Shown: positions 1-8,649, counted from the first letter of the stretch. The stretch: DNA of 64,000 bases from Alphaproteobacteria bacterium (GCA_016870175.1 VGCG01000001.1:32430-96429), one strand, 5' to 3'. The notes: a model not told the origin generated them from the letters alone. Numbers and translations: made by a program.

Positions 1-290
1 AATTCTTGATTTGGTACATTTTCTGGAACTTTTCTTAAACCATCCATGTCATCAGAAAATGTGATAATTTCTGTTGGAAAATCTATTAATTGATTTAAGG
101 CATTTACCATCATAGAAGTTCTTGCGACCTCACCAAAAGTCCCAATATGCGGTAGACCACTTGGACCATAACCTGTTTGGAGTATTATTTTTCCTTTTTT
201 CTCAATAAAAGATTTTCTTTCATGAAGCAATTTTTTTGCTTCGACAAAAGGCCATGCACTTGTTTTATCTAAATTTTCCTTTTTAATCAT
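1..290 (-). CDS. lysK: Class I lysyl-tRNA synthetase, N-terminal part (cut by window edge)
   Basis: This is the first ~96 codons of a gene that runs off the left edge, starting at the ATG complementary to 288-290. The encoded protein contains the class I synthetase signature region TGYGPSGLPHIGTFGEVAR, whose PHIG is the HIGH-type ATP-binding motif, followed by FSDDMDGLRKVP. This matches the archaeal-type class I LysRS that replaces the class II enzyme in many alphaproteobacteria. It would charge tRNA-Lys with lysine in the cytoplasm. It diverges from trkH across a 90-bp AT-rich spacer in which I see no convincing -35/-10 pair. The KMSKS region lies outside the window, so integrity cannot be judged. 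Confidence 0.88.
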   Translation of the reverse strand, partial: MIKKENLDKTSAWPFVEAKKLLHERKSFIEKKGKIILQTGYGPSGLPHIGTFGEVARTSMMVNALNQLIDFPTEIITFSDDMDGLRKVPENVPNQE

Positions 291-380
291 TAATTATAAT
301 TGCAAAAAATCTAATATAAGCGCTTTTATTAATTCTTATAGAGTTGAAATTTATTTACCATAAAATAATGTTCTCTCAAA

Positions 381-1820
381 ATGTCTAATTATAAAAATGT
401 TTTTTTTGCACTTGGAATTTTACAAATAATTCTTGGCCTATTTATGTTATTGCCAATAATTGCCCAGTTTACTTATTCAGAAATAGATCCTTCTTTCATT
501 AGTGCTTCTCTTGTAACAATGGTTATGGGAACTTTATTTTTTTTAGCGAACTTAGATCATGATAAAAAATTAAATTTACAACAAGCATTTTTGTTAACTG
601 CTTTATCTTGGCTAACTGTAGCTATATTTGGATCCTTGCCATTCATATTTTCCAACATGGAACTCTCACTAACTGACTCTTTTTTTGAAAGTATGTCTGG
701 TATTACTACAACAGGATCAACTATTATTTCAGATTTAGAAAGTACTCCTAAAAGTATTTTGCTCTGGAGAGCGATACTTCAATGGTTAGGGGGAATTGGT
801 ATTGTTGTAATGGCGATTACATTAATGCCAATTATGAATGTTGGTGGAATGCAATTATTTAAAATTTCTAACAATGATTTTGTAGAAAAAATAATGCCAA
901 AATCAAAAGAAATTGGTTTAAGATTAATTTATATTTATTTGGGTTTAACGATACTTTGTGCTTTGTCTTATAAAATTTTTGGATTAGGAAATTTTGATAG
1001 TTTAACTCATTCAATGACAACCGTAGCTACGGGTGGTTTTTCAAATTATAATGCATCAATAGGCTACTTTAATAATATTTATATAGAAATCACATCAATG
1101 GTTTTTATGATTTTAGGTAGTCTACCATTTATTGCTTACATAAAATTAATTAATGGTGACAAAAAAATTTTAATTTCTGATATTCAAATAAAAACTTTTT
1201 TAAAAATAATTATTGGAGCAGTTATTGTTTTATCTATTTATTTAATAATTAATAACGATTACCAATTTAATATAATGTATGTCTTTTTTAGTGTGATTTC
1301 AATTATAACAGGTACTGGATATGTCAATTCTGAATTTGACCAGTGGGGGAGTTTTCCTTTAATTTTATTTTTAATATTAATGTTTATAGGCGGTTGTGCA
1401 GGCTCAACAACTTGTGGTGTTAAAATATTTAGAATTCAGATTCTGTATTTATTAATTGTAAAACAACTTAAAAAAATTATTTATCCAAACGGTGTTTTTA
1501 TAATTAAATATAATAAAAACTTTGTCGACGATAGATTTATTGCCTCTATTATTTCTTTTATCTTCTTATATTTTGTAATTTTTTTATTATTAACTGCTCT
1601 ATTGTCTTTAACTGGTCTAGATTTTATTACAGCAATTTCTGGCGCAGCTTCGTCAATCTCTAATGTCGGTCCAGGTTTGGGATCTACAATTGGATCTAGT
1701 GGAAATTTTTCCTCCTTGCCTGATATTGCAAAATGGGCTCTAACTTTAGGGATGATTTTAGGTAGACTTGAACTCTTTGCAATACTAGTGTTATTATTAC
1801 CTTCTTTTTGGAAAAATTAG
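381..1820 (+). CDS. trkH: TrkH/KtrB-family potassium transporter membrane subunit
   Basis: A 479-residue, strongly hydrophobic protein with the fourfold pore architecture of Trk/Ktr/HKT transporters. Selectivity-filter segments are visible at about residues 109-113 (TTTGS), 215-219 (VATGG), 310-313 (TGTG) and 428-432 (NVGPG). The length and C-terminal GRLELFAILVLLLP match TrkH proteins. It should form the inner-membrane channel for K+ uptake and normally works with a cytoplasmic TrkA NAD-binding subunit, which is not in this window. The ATG at 381 is used because the nearby ATG at 368 is out of frame. The next gene starts one base after the stop, so the two are probably co-transcribed. Confidence 0.93.
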   Translation: MSNYKNVFFALGILQIILGLFMLLPIIAQFTYSEIDPSFISASLVTMVMGTLFFLANLDHDKKLNLQQAFLLTALSWLTVAIFGSLPFIFSNMELSLTDSFFESMSGITTTGSTIISDLESTPKSILLWRAILQWLGGIGIVVMAITLMPIMNVGGMQLFKISNNDFVEKIMPKSKEIGLRLIYIYLGLTILCALSYKIFGLGNFDSLTHSMTTVATGGFSNYNASIGYFNNIYIEITSMVFMILGSLPFIAYIKLINGDKKILISDIQIKTFLKIIIGAVIVLSIYLIINNDYQFNIMYVFFSVISIITGTGYVNSEFDQWGSFPLILFLILMFIGGCAGSTTCGVKIFRIQILYLLIVKQLKKIIYPNGVFIIKYNKNFVDDRFIASIISFIFLYFVIFLLLTALLSLTGLDFITAISGAASSISNVGPGLGSTIGSSGNFSSLPDIAKWALTLGMILGRLELFAILVLLLPSFWKN

Positions 1821-1821
1821 A

Positions 1822-3237
1822 ATGCTAGAAATAAAAAATCAATCTTTATCTGAAACTTTTTCTGTTTATCTTGATAATAGAATGTCGAAAATTTTATTGC
1901 TGGGTGCTATCTCTGGATTTCCTTGGGTTTTAATTGGAAGTAGCCTGACACTATGGCTTCAAGAAAATGGGTTAGAAAGAACAACTATTGGATGGGCTGG
2001 TTTAATTTTTGTAGTCTATTCATTTAATTGGTTGTGGGCGCCTTTAATTGATAGATTAAAAATTCCATATTTTACAAAAAAAATAGGTCATAGAAAAAGT
2101 TGGATAGTATTAATGCAGTTATTAATATTAATTTCTCTTTTTATATGGAGTGTTATCAATCCAACAGAAAATTTCATATTAAAGGTTTTTGATTTTGAAT
2201 TAACCATATCTCAATTTTCTTTGGTTATTGCAGTAGGTTTATTAATAGCCATTACCTCTGCAACTCAAGATATTACTGTCGATGCATTAAGAATTGAACA
2301 AATTGGAAAAAATGAGGGAAAATCAATGGCTGCGGGTGCTGCTATAGCTGTTGTTGGGTGGTGGAGTGGATATAAATTAGGCGGTGTAGTTGCATTATTT
2401 TCAGCCGAATATTTAGAAAGTTTAGGCTTTAAAAATTATTGGCAACTAACATTTTTAATTTTAGGTGGAATAATAATATTTATGAATATTGGTTTGATGT
2501 TTATAAATGAGTCAGATTATTTTAAAAGAGAAAATTCTCAAAAAATAAACGATCAATTAATTTCCAATAAATTTAAAAATCATAATGTTTTGATAGATTT
2601 TTTTACTTGGATCAGTGGAACCATAATTGGTCCAATTATAAGTTTTTTTAAGAAAAATGGTTTTTCAATTGCAATAGGAATACTAGGTTTTGTTTTTTTA
2701 TTTAAAATCGGAGAAGCTTTCCTAGGTCGGATGTCAATTGTTTTTTACAAAGAGATAGGATTTAGCAAAACTGATATAGCCATTTACTCAAAAACATTAG
2801 GTTGGATCACAACTGTAATTTTTACATTATTAGGTGGATTATTTGTAATTAGATCAGGTGTTTTAAAAGCAATTTTTTTAGCTGGTATATTTATGGCCAG
2901 CACCAATCTATTGTTTAGCGTCCTAGCATGGAGCGACAAATCTGAATTATTATTTGCTATTGCAGTAATTTTTGATGATATTGCTGCAGCATTTGCAACA
3001 GTTGCTTTTGTTGCCTTTATTTCATTACTAGTAGATAGAACTTACACCGCAACGCAATATGCATTATTAGCATCACTTGGTACTGCTGGAAGAACTACTT
3101 TAGCATCCTCCTCAGGTGCAATGGTCGATTGGTTAAATGGAAATTGGGGTATTTTTTTCATTATTACAGCTATTATGGTTATACCTTCATTGATATTATT
3201 GTGGTCACTAAGAAAAAAAATAAAACTTAGTGAATAA
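1822..3237 (+). CDS. AmpG-like MFS permease (PAT family, probable muropeptide transporter)
   Basis: A 471-residue major-facilitator protein with about 12 hydrophobic segments. The N-terminal GFPWVLIGSSLTLWLQENG followed by NWLWAPLIDR and GHRKSW is the arrangement of AmpG and the peptide/acetyl-CoA/drug transporter family, as is the DITVDALRIEQ motif after segment 4. AmpG imports anhydro-muropeptides released from peptidoglycan for recycling. It starts one base after trkH, and its last codons overlap the start of an NlpC/P60 wall hydrolase by 8 nt. That overlap supports, but does not prove, a murein-turnover role. The substrate is inferred; PAT-family proteins with other substrates cannot be excluded. 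Confidence 0.8.
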   Translation: MLEIKNQSLSETFSVYLDNRMSKILLLGAISGFPWVLIGSSLTLWLQENGLERTTIGWAGLIFVVYSFNWLWAPLIDRLKIPYFTKKIGHRKSWIVLMQLLILISLFIWSVINPTENFILKVFDFELTISQFSLVIAVGLLIAITSATQDITVDALRIEQIGKNEGKSMAAGAAIAVVGWWSGYKLGGVVALFSAEYLESLGFKNYWQLTFLILGGIIIFMNIGLMFINESDYFKRENSQKINDQLISNKFKNHNVLIDFFTWISGTIIGPIISFFKKNGFSIAIGILGFVFLFKIGEAFLGRMSIVFYKEIGFSKTDIAIYSKTLGWITTVIFTLLGGLFVIRSGVLKAIFLAGIFMASTNLLFSVLAWSDKSELLFAIAVIFDDIAAAFATVAFVAFISLLVDRTYTATQYALLASLGTAGRTTLASSSGAMVDWLNGNWGIFFIITAIMVIPSLILLWSLRKKIKLSE

Positions 3238-3985
3238 TAATTTTTTTTTCAATCAAAATTTAGATAATATTTATTTAAGACCTTCAATGAAGTCTGAAGT
3301 TAGTTCGCAAATTTTATATGGAGAAAAATTTTCTATTTTAAATAAAAAAAAAAAATGGCTAAAGATCAAAACTAGCTATGATAATTATATTGGTTATATA
3401 AAAAATAATAATTTTATAAAAAATTTCAAAGCTACCCACAAAATTTTTAAATTAAAATCTCAAATTTATAAAAAATTAAACAATAAATTCATACCAATCA
3501 AAAAATTTATGTATTTTGGGACAAAAATTATGGTGATTAATCAACATAAAAATTTTGTAAATTTAGAAAAAAACATTTGGATTAAAAAAAAAGATATAAG
3601 AAAATTTAATCATATTGAAAAAAACTCCACTAAAATATTTAAATTGTTTGTAAATACTAAATATTTGTGGGGTGGTAAAAGTTGTGAAGGAATTGATTGT
3701 TCTGCGCTCGTTCAAATTTATTTCTATTATAATAATTTTTTCTTTCCTAGAGACTCTAAGGATCAAGTAAAATATTGTAAAAGAATATCAAATAATAATT
3801 ATAAAGAAGGTAATATAATTTATTGGAAAGGGCACGTTGGAGTTTGTTTAAAAAATCAAAAATTTATTCATGCTTATGGACCTAGAAAAAAAGTAGTAAT
3901 AATGAACACAAGAAGAACTATCAAGCTGATAAAAAAAACAGCTCATTTAAATGTTAAAAAAATTAGTAACATAAAAAATTATTAA
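3230..3985 (+). CDS. SH3-domain plus NlpC/P60 cysteine peptidase (cell-wall hydrolase)
   Basis: A 251-residue basic, lysine- and asparagine-rich protein. Residues ~15-125 look like two bacterial SH3-type repeats (LRPSMKSEVSSQILYGE, KKWLKIKT). Residues ~135-225 form an NlpC/P60 domain with catalytic Cys157 in GIDCSALV, His202 in KGHVGV and a further polar residue, His214, in IHAYG. This is the layout of gamma-D-glutamyl-diaminopimelate endopeptidases that cut stem peptides. No signal peptide is visible, so it may act on recycled muropeptides. The start is a GTG at 3230 overlapping the permease by 8 nt; an in-frame ATG at 3287 is an alternative. The stop overlaps that of the convergent tyrA by 4 nt. 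A 12-A homopolymer lies at 3344-3355. Confidence 0.83.
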   Translation: MNNNFFFNQNLDNIYLRPSMKSEVSSQILYGEKFSILNKKKKWLKIKTSYDNYIGYIKNNNFIKNFKATHKIFKLKSQIYKKLNNKFIPIKKFMYFGTKIMVINQHKNFVNLEKNIWIKKKDIRKFNHIEKNSTKIFKLFVNTKYLWGGKSCEGIDCSALVQIYFYYNNFFFPRDSKDQVKYCKRISNNNYKEGNIIYWKGHVGVCLKNQKFIHAYGPRKKVVIMNTRRTIKLIKKTAHLNVKKISNIKNY

Positions 3986-4878
3986 CTTCTCCCAAAGTCA
4001 GGTTTATTAATATCTTGTTTTAATTTTATTATTTTAGATCTTACTTTTTTAGTTTGAATTAATTTTTTTAAAATTGATTTGTTGTTTCTTGAATTCATAT
4101 CTTTTTTAAAAGAATTTAAATTTTGAATAAATAAGTTAATGGCTATAGACATATTTTTGTTATTGTAAAAAAAAATATCTCTCCACATTATTTCATTCGA
4201 AGCTGCTATTCTTGAAAAATCTCGTAAACCTCCTGCACTATATTTAATTAAATCATATTTTTGTTTTTTTTCAAAATCTTGTGCTGACTTGACTAAATTA
4301 TACGCAATTAAATGAGGTAAATGACTTGTTATCGAAAAAATCTTATCATGTTTTTCTGGGTTCATTAAAATTACTTTTGAGCCAATTTTTTTCCAAAACT
4401 TAATTAAAATTCTTAAGTGATTTCTTTTTGTGTTTTTTTCTCTTATTAAAACGCACCATTTATTTTCAAATAAATCATATTTTCCGTATTCAGGTCCACT
4501 TACTTCTGAGCCAGCTATTGGATGACTAGAAATCCAAAAAATATCTTTTCGTAAAAATTTTTTGATTGTTTTCAAAGGTTCTAACTTAGATGAACCAACA
4601 TCTGTAATTATAGTTTTTGACGATATAAAATTATTTATTTTGAGAATGAGATTTTTATACTCACTCATAGGTGTACATATAATTATTAAATCTACATGTG
4701 AAATACCTTGGTCTAACTTATTAATAATAATTCCCGGAAGTTTGAGTTTTTTTATTTTTAAAATATTTTTCTTGGATTTTTCATAAATTAAGATTTGTTT
4801 TGATATTTTTTTCTTTTTAATCGCACGAAGTAAAGACGAGCCTAATAAACCACATCCTATAATTAAAATATTTTTCAT
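3982..4878 (-). CDS. tyrA: Prephenate/arogenate dehydrogenase
   Basis: A 298-residue protein beginning with a Rossmann nucleotide-binding loop (IIGCGLLGSSLLRAI) and carrying the family signature SSHPIAGSEVSGPEYG near residue 120. A helical C-terminal domain includes TSHLPHLIAYNL and YSAGGLRDFSRIAAS. It oxidatively decarboxylates prephenate (or arogenate) in tyrosine synthesis, using NAD(P)+. It starts one base after hisC, so a tyrosine/histidine pathway aminotransferase and this dehydrogenase form a two-gene unit, as in many alphaproteobacteria. No chorismate mutase or ACT domain is present. Substrate choice between prephenate and arogenate cannot be read from the sequence. Confidence 0.92.
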   Translation of the reverse strand: MKNILIIGCGLLGSSLLRAIKKKKISKQILIYEKSKKNILKIKKLKLPGIIINKLDQGISHVDLIIICTPMSEYKNLILKINNFISSKTIITDVGSSKLEPLKTIKKFLRKDIFWISSHPIAGSEVSGPEYGKYDLFENKWCVLIREKNTKRNHLRILIKFWKKIGSKVILMNPEKHDKIFSITSHLPHLIAYNLVKSAQDFEKKQKYDLIKYSAGGLRDFSRIAASNEIMWRDIFFYNNKNMSIAINLFIQNLNSFKKDMNSRNNKSILKKLIQTKKVRSKIIKLKQDINKPDFGRS

Positions 4879-4879
4879 T

Positions 4880-5962
4880 TTAATTTAATATCTTTTTCAC
4901 AGCATTCATAAATTTTAAATTTTCATTTTTAGAACCAATAGTTATTCTTAGTTTATTTTTAATTTTATACCCTTCTTCTGTAGACCTTAAAATTATACCT
5001 TTTTTTTTCAATTCTTTATTAAAAAAGTCAGCTTTAAGCCTGCACTGAGAAAAATCTAGCATTAAAAAATTAGCAGTAACATCATTAGAAAAAATTTTAT
5101 AATTTTCTAAAAATTTTTTTATTTTATTTGCATAAATAATGTTATGTTTTATGGATCGATCAACGAAATTTTTATCTTTTAAAGACGCTATCGCAGCTCT
5201 TTGAGCAACTTGACTTACATTAAAAGGGGGTTTTATGACATTTAGAGCGTTAATTATCTTTTTTGAACCGTAGCCCCAACCCACCCTTAACGATGCTAAA
5301 CCATATATTTTAGAAAATGTTCTTAAAATGAAAACATTATTCTTATTTTTAAATAATTCTAATCCAGATTTATATCCTGAATTTTTCATATATTCATAAT
5401 ATGCGTCATCTACTACCAATAAAACATTTTCATTCAATTTTTTTCTGAGATCTAGAAGTTCTGATTTATTTAAAAATGTTCCTGTTGGATTATTCGGATT
5501 TGCTAAAAAAACAATTTTCGTTTTTTTGGTTATTTTTTTTAAAATTTCAAATATTGAAATTTTAAAATTCTTTTCTTTTGCAAATATAACTTTTGCTCCG
5601 GCTATACTTGCATATATCCTGTACATTAAAAAGCTATATTCTGGAACAACAACTTCATCTTTAGGTTTAAGATACAATTGACACAAAATTTGAATAACCT
5701 CATCTGAACCAGCTCCACATATAATTTTTTCAAAATTACATTTGAATTTTTTTGATATTTCTTTTCTCAAAAGTATTGCTTTGCTATCAGGGTATCGATG
5801 AAAATTTATTCTCTTGTTAGATAAAACTTTTATAACTTTTGAGCTTACTCCTAGCGCTGACTCATTTGCGGATAATTTAATTATGTTTTTAATTTTTTTA
5901 ATCTGAGATTTTCCAGGTTTATAAGCCTCGATATTAAATTTTTTGAATAATGGGGAACTCAT
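4880..5962 (-). CDS. hisC: Histidinol-phosphate / aromatic aminotransferase
   Basis: A 360-residue PLP-dependent class I/II aminotransferase. It has the HisC N-terminus (KPGKSQIKKIKNIIKLSANES), the NPNNPTGTF pyridoxal-binding loop, the VDDAYYEY aspartate/tyrosine motif and the Schiff-base lysine in RTFSKIYGLASLRVG. HisC converts imidazole-acetol phosphate to histidinol phosphate with glutamate. HisC paralogues next to tyrA often also act on phenylpyruvate and 4-hydroxyphenylpyruvate, and that dual role is likely here. The gene is the first of the hisC-tyrA pair and diverges from the SAM-riboswitch-controlled metX across a 188-bp spacer. Confidence 0.9.
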   Translation of the reverse strand: MSSPLFKKFNIEAYKPGKSQIKKIKNIIKLSANESALGVSSKVIKVLSNKRINFHRYPDSKAILLRKEISKKFKCNFEKIICGAGSDEVIQILCQLYLKPKDEVVVPEYSFLMYRIYASIAGAKVIFAKEKNFKISIFEILKKITKKTKIVFLANPNNPTGTFLNKSELLDLRKKLNENVLLVVDDAYYEYMKNSGYKSGLELFKNKNNVFILRTFSKIYGLASLRVGWGYGSKKIINALNVIKPPFNVSQVAQRAAIASLKDKNFVDRSIKHNIIYANKIKKFLENYKIFSNDVTANFLMLDFSQCRLKADFFNKELKKKGIILRSTEEGYKIKNKLRITIGSKNENLKFMNAVKKILN

Positions 5963-6031
5963 ATTTTAATTTTAAGCTTCTTTATAAATAAAATAATAAA
6001 TTTTCATACAGAATAAGTCTTTTAAAAAAAA

Positions 6032-6060
6032 TTGACATATTAAATAACATCTAGTACAAA
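6032..6060 (+). promoter_or_regulatory. Sigma-70-type promoter for metX
   Basis: A perfect TTGACA (6032-6037) is followed after 17 bases by TACAAA (6055-6060). The predicted start of transcription falls at about 6066, exactly where the SAM-II aptamer begins. That coincidence strengthens both calls. Confidence 0.7.
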
Positions 6061-6064
6061 ATTT

Positions 6065-6122
6065 ACGCGCTGATTTATCTGAATTGCGAGCGCTATAAAA
6101 AAACCGCTAAAATTGTTTTTTT
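6065..6122 (+). promoter_or_regulatory. SAM-II riboswitch controlling metX-metW
   Basis: Bases 6066-6110 follow the SAM-II pattern: CGCGCTGATTTA, then TTGCGAGCGC, then a TAAA-rich joint and GCTAAAA. Stem P1 is GCGCT (6067-6071) pairing with AGCGC (6089-6093), and the conserved GATTTA and GCTAAA blocks are both present. SAM-II is an H-type pseudoknot that binds S-adenosylmethionine and turns off methionine-synthesis genes, typically metX/metA in alphaproteobacteria. Here the aptamer is followed at once by seven T residues (6116-6122), with the metX ATG about 36 bases further on and no strong Shine-Dalgarno sequence. I could not define the second pseudoknot helix with confidence by eye. Confidence 0.88.
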
Positions 6123-6150
6123 CTCTCAATTCAAATATTAGCTTTTACAT

Positions 6151-7266
6151 ATGAATACTTTTAATATTAAAACTATAATAATTAGAAAACCATTAAAGTT
6201 AGACTGCGGAAAGACTATTAATAACTATCCAATAGCTTATGAAACATATGGTTCATTAAATGATAAAAAAGATAATGCAATATTGATTTTTCACGCATTA
6301 ACTGGTGATCAATATGTTACAGGTATAAATCCTGTTACAAATAAAGATGGTTGGTGGTCTCACGCTGTTGGGCCAGAGAAATCAATAGATACTAATAAAT
6401 ATTTTATTATTTGTGCAAATATAATCGGTGGATGTATGGGGTCTTATGGTCCAGGGCATCAAGATCCCGACACACAAAAAATTTTTGGAATTAATTTTCC
6501 AATTATAACTATCAATGACATGGTTAATGCTCAATATAATTTGCTAGATCATTTTAAGATAAAAAAACTTTTTTCTGTTATAGGTGGATCAATGGGAGGT
6601 ATGCAGGTTTTACAATTTGTAAGCAATTTCCCTGATAAAACTAAAACTGCTGTTCCTATAGCTTGTTCAGCAAGCCACTCGGCGCAAAATATTGCTTTCA
6701 ATGAACTTGGAAGACAAGCAATTGCCGCAGACAATAATTGGAACAATGGAGAATATTTTTCAAAAAATATCAGTCCCGATAAAGGATTGGCTGTAGCTAG
6801 AATGGCGGCACACATCACCTATCTCTCAAAAAAAAGCTTACAAGAAAAGTTTGGAAGAAAACTTCAGAAAAGAGAACAGCTTAACTTTAGCTTTGATGCT
6901 GATTTTCAAATTGAAAGCTATTTAAGATATCAAGGTTCAATTTTTGTTGATAGATTTGATGCAAATAGCTATTTGTATATTACTAGAGCAATGGACTACT
7001 TTGATTTGCCAGGTCAATTTAACGGTAATTTATCTAATGCTTTTAAAGAGACTAAAACTAAATTTTTTATAATATCATTTACATCTGATTGGCTTTATCC
7101 AACTCAAGAAAATAAAGATATAGTTATTGCATTGAATGCTATTGGTGCAGATGTTGGTTTTGTAGAAATAGAGTCCGATAAAGGACATGATTCATTTCTA
7201 TTAGATGTACCAGATTTTTTAAAAGCTCTTAAGAATTTTCTAGAGAAATCATATTCGGACAACTAA
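6151..7266 (+). CDS. metX: Homoserine O-acyltransferase, MetX type
   Basis: A 371-residue alpha/beta-hydrolase-fold protein of the MetX family. The nucleophile is Ser147 in GGSMGG, and the triad is completed by Asp313 (TSDWLYP) and His346 (DKGHDSFLLD). Family blocks NIIGGCMGSYGP and SASHSAQNIAFNELGRQAI are present. It activates homoserine by O-acylation for methionine synthesis. MetX enzymes usually use acetyl-CoA, but succinyl-CoA-using members exist and the donor cannot be decided here. It is the first gene of a riboswitch-controlled unit, with metW two bases downstream. Confidence 0.93.
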   Translation: MNTFNIKTIIIRKPLKLDCGKTINNYPIAYETYGSLNDKKDNAILIFHALTGDQYVTGINPVTNKDGWWSHAVGPEKSIDTNKYFIICANIIGGCMGSYGPGHQDPDTQKIFGINFPIITINDMVNAQYNLLDHFKIKKLFSVIGGSMGGMQVLQFVSNFPDKTKTAVPIACSASHSAQNIAFNELGRQAIAADNNWNNGEYFSKNISPDKGLAVARMAAHITYLSKKSLQEKFGRKLQKREQLNFSFDADFQIESYLRYQGSIFVDRFDANSYLYITRAMDYFDLPGQFNGNLSNAFKETKTKFFIISFTSDWLYPTQENKDIVIALNAIGADVGFVEIESDKGHDSFLLDVPDFLKALKNFLEKSYSDN

Positions 7267-7268
7267 AC

Positions 7269-7865
7269 ATGAAAATTGAATTTAAAGTAATTATAGATTT
7301 AATTGATAAAAATACAAAAGTATTAGATGTTGGTTGTGGAGATGGAACTTTAATAGAATTTTTAAAAAAAAATAAAAATATAAATACTAGAGGGTTAGAA
7401 ATTTCAAAAGAAAATGTTCAAAAGTGCATAGCGAAAGGACTTACCATTATTGAAGGAAATGCTGAAACAGATTTAATGCAATTTCCAGACAATTCATTTG
7501 ATTATGTTGTTTTAAGTCAAACACTTCAAGCATTTTTACACCCCGAATTAATGATTATTGAATTACTGCGAGTAGGTAAAAAAGTGATAATAACTATCCC
7601 TAACTTTGGGAATTGGAAACTTAGACTTCATTTATTGACAAAAGGTACAATGCCAATTACGAAAAACTTGCCATACCAATGGTATGACACTCCTAACATT
7701 CACATGTGCACGATTAAAGATTTTTATCATTTTATTAAAGCTAAAAATTTTAAAATATTCAAGTCCTTAGCTTTAAACAATCGAGACGTTTCTTTAATAA
7801 ATGACTCAAATATTGAAATTAAAAATTTTTTTGCTGAACTAGGAATTTTTTTAATTGAAAAATAA
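7269..7865 (+). CDS. metW: MetW, methionine biosynthesis methyltransferase-fold protein
   Basis: A 198-residue protein with a Rossmann-like SAM-binding loop near the N-terminus (VLDVGCGDGTLIEFL) and the MetW-specific FGNWKLRLHLLTKG and LPYQWYDTPNIHMCT blocks. MetW is found almost always directly behind metX and is needed for, or stimulates, homoserine acylation in several bacteria, although its own chemistry is not settled. The two-base spacing to metX and the shared SAM-II riboswitch fit that role. Its stop lies immediately before the gloB ATG. Confidence 0.92.
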   Translation: MKIEFKVIIDLIDKNTKVLDVGCGDGTLIEFLKKNKNINTRGLEISKENVQKCIAKGLTIIEGNAETDLMQFPDNSFDYVVLSQTLQAFLHPELMIIELLRVGKKVIITIPNFGNWKLRLHLLTKGTMPITKNLPYQWYDTPNIHMCTIKDFYHFIKAKNFKIFKSLALNNRDVSLINDSNIEIKNFFAELGIFLIEK

Positions 7866-7866
7866 T

Positions 7867-8586
7867 ATGAGAATTGAAATTATTCCATGCTTAAAAGATA
7901 ATTATAGTTACTTAGTAATTGATGAAATTAAAAATATTGCGTGTGTAATTGACCCAAGTGAGTCAAAACCAATAATAAAATTTGTTGAAAAAAATAAAAT
8001 ATCTTTGAAATATATACTTAATACTCATCATCATTTTGATCATGTTGGAGGAAATAAAGAATTAAAAAATAAATATAATGCTATTGTTGTAGGTTTTAAA
8101 AATGACTATGACAGAATTCCTGAAATTGATTTTGGAGTTGAGGACGGTCAAGTTTGGAAAAAGGATAATTTCGAAATAAAAATTATTCATATTCCTGGTC
8201 ATACAAGCGGTCATATAAGTTTTTATTTATTTAAAGAAGGAATTATTTTTACAGGTGATACGCTCTTTTCTTTAGGTTGTGGAAAAATATTTGAAGGCAC
8301 TTATGATCAAATGTTTTCTTCGTTAAAAAAAATAAAAAGTTTACCACTTAACACAAAAATTTATTGTGGTCATGAATATACTCTTAATAATTCAAAATTT
8401 TGTGCAAAATACGACTCACAAAATATAGATTTGAAAAGTAAAATTTTCGACATCAATAAAAAACTTAAAAATGGTTTACCAACTGTTCCTACAATTTTAA
8501 AAGATGAAATCAATTGCAACATATTTTTAAAAGCCAATGATGTAAAAACTTTTACTAAACTAAGAGATTTAAAGGATAATTTTTAA
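7867..8586 (+). CDS. gloB: Hydroxyacylglutathione hydrolase (glyoxalase II)
   Basis: About 239 residues of a metallo-beta-lactamase-fold hydrolase. The binuclear metal motif THHHFDHVGG is near residue 55, and further ligands are in IPGHTSGHISFY, FTGDTLFSLGCGK and YCGHEYT. The C-terminal portion resembles the glutathione-binding region. It hydrolyses S-lactoylglutathione to lactate and glutathione in methylglyoxal detoxification. I place the start at the ATG at 7867, just after the metW stop; an in-frame TTG at 7855 would add four residues and overlap metW. It is likely read with metX-metW, though no functional link is obvious. Confidence 0.9.
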   Translation: MRIEIIPCLKDNYSYLVIDEIKNIACVIDPSESKPIIKFVEKNKISLKYILNTHHHFDHVGGNKELKNKYNAIVVGFKNDYDRIPEIDFGVEDGQVWKKDNFEIKIIHIPGHTSGHISFYLFKEGIIFTGDTLFSLGCGKIFEGTYDQMFSSLKKIKSLPLNTKIYCGHEYTLNNSKFCAKYDSQNIDLKSKIFDINKKLKNGLPTVPTILKDEINCNIFLKANDVKTFTKLRDLKDNF

Positions 8587-8596
8587 GTTATTCAAC

Positions 8597-8624
8597 TTGA
8601 CTAAAAAAAGACTGTAACTATATT
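8597..8624 (+). promoter_or_regulatory. Sigma-70-type promoter for rplU-rpmA-obgE
   Basis: TTGACT (8597-8602), a 16-base spacer and TATATT (8619-8624) lie in the only gap before rplU. The predicted transcript start is near 8631, giving a ~20-base leader. Confidence 0.6.
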
Positions 8625-8649
8625 CCTTACAAAAAAACAAAAACATTTT

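Noticed and set aside
6549..6818. Minus-strand open frame of 89 codons inside metX
   Set aside because: It lies opposite a well-conserved gene and has no recognisable features; it is an antisense shadow.
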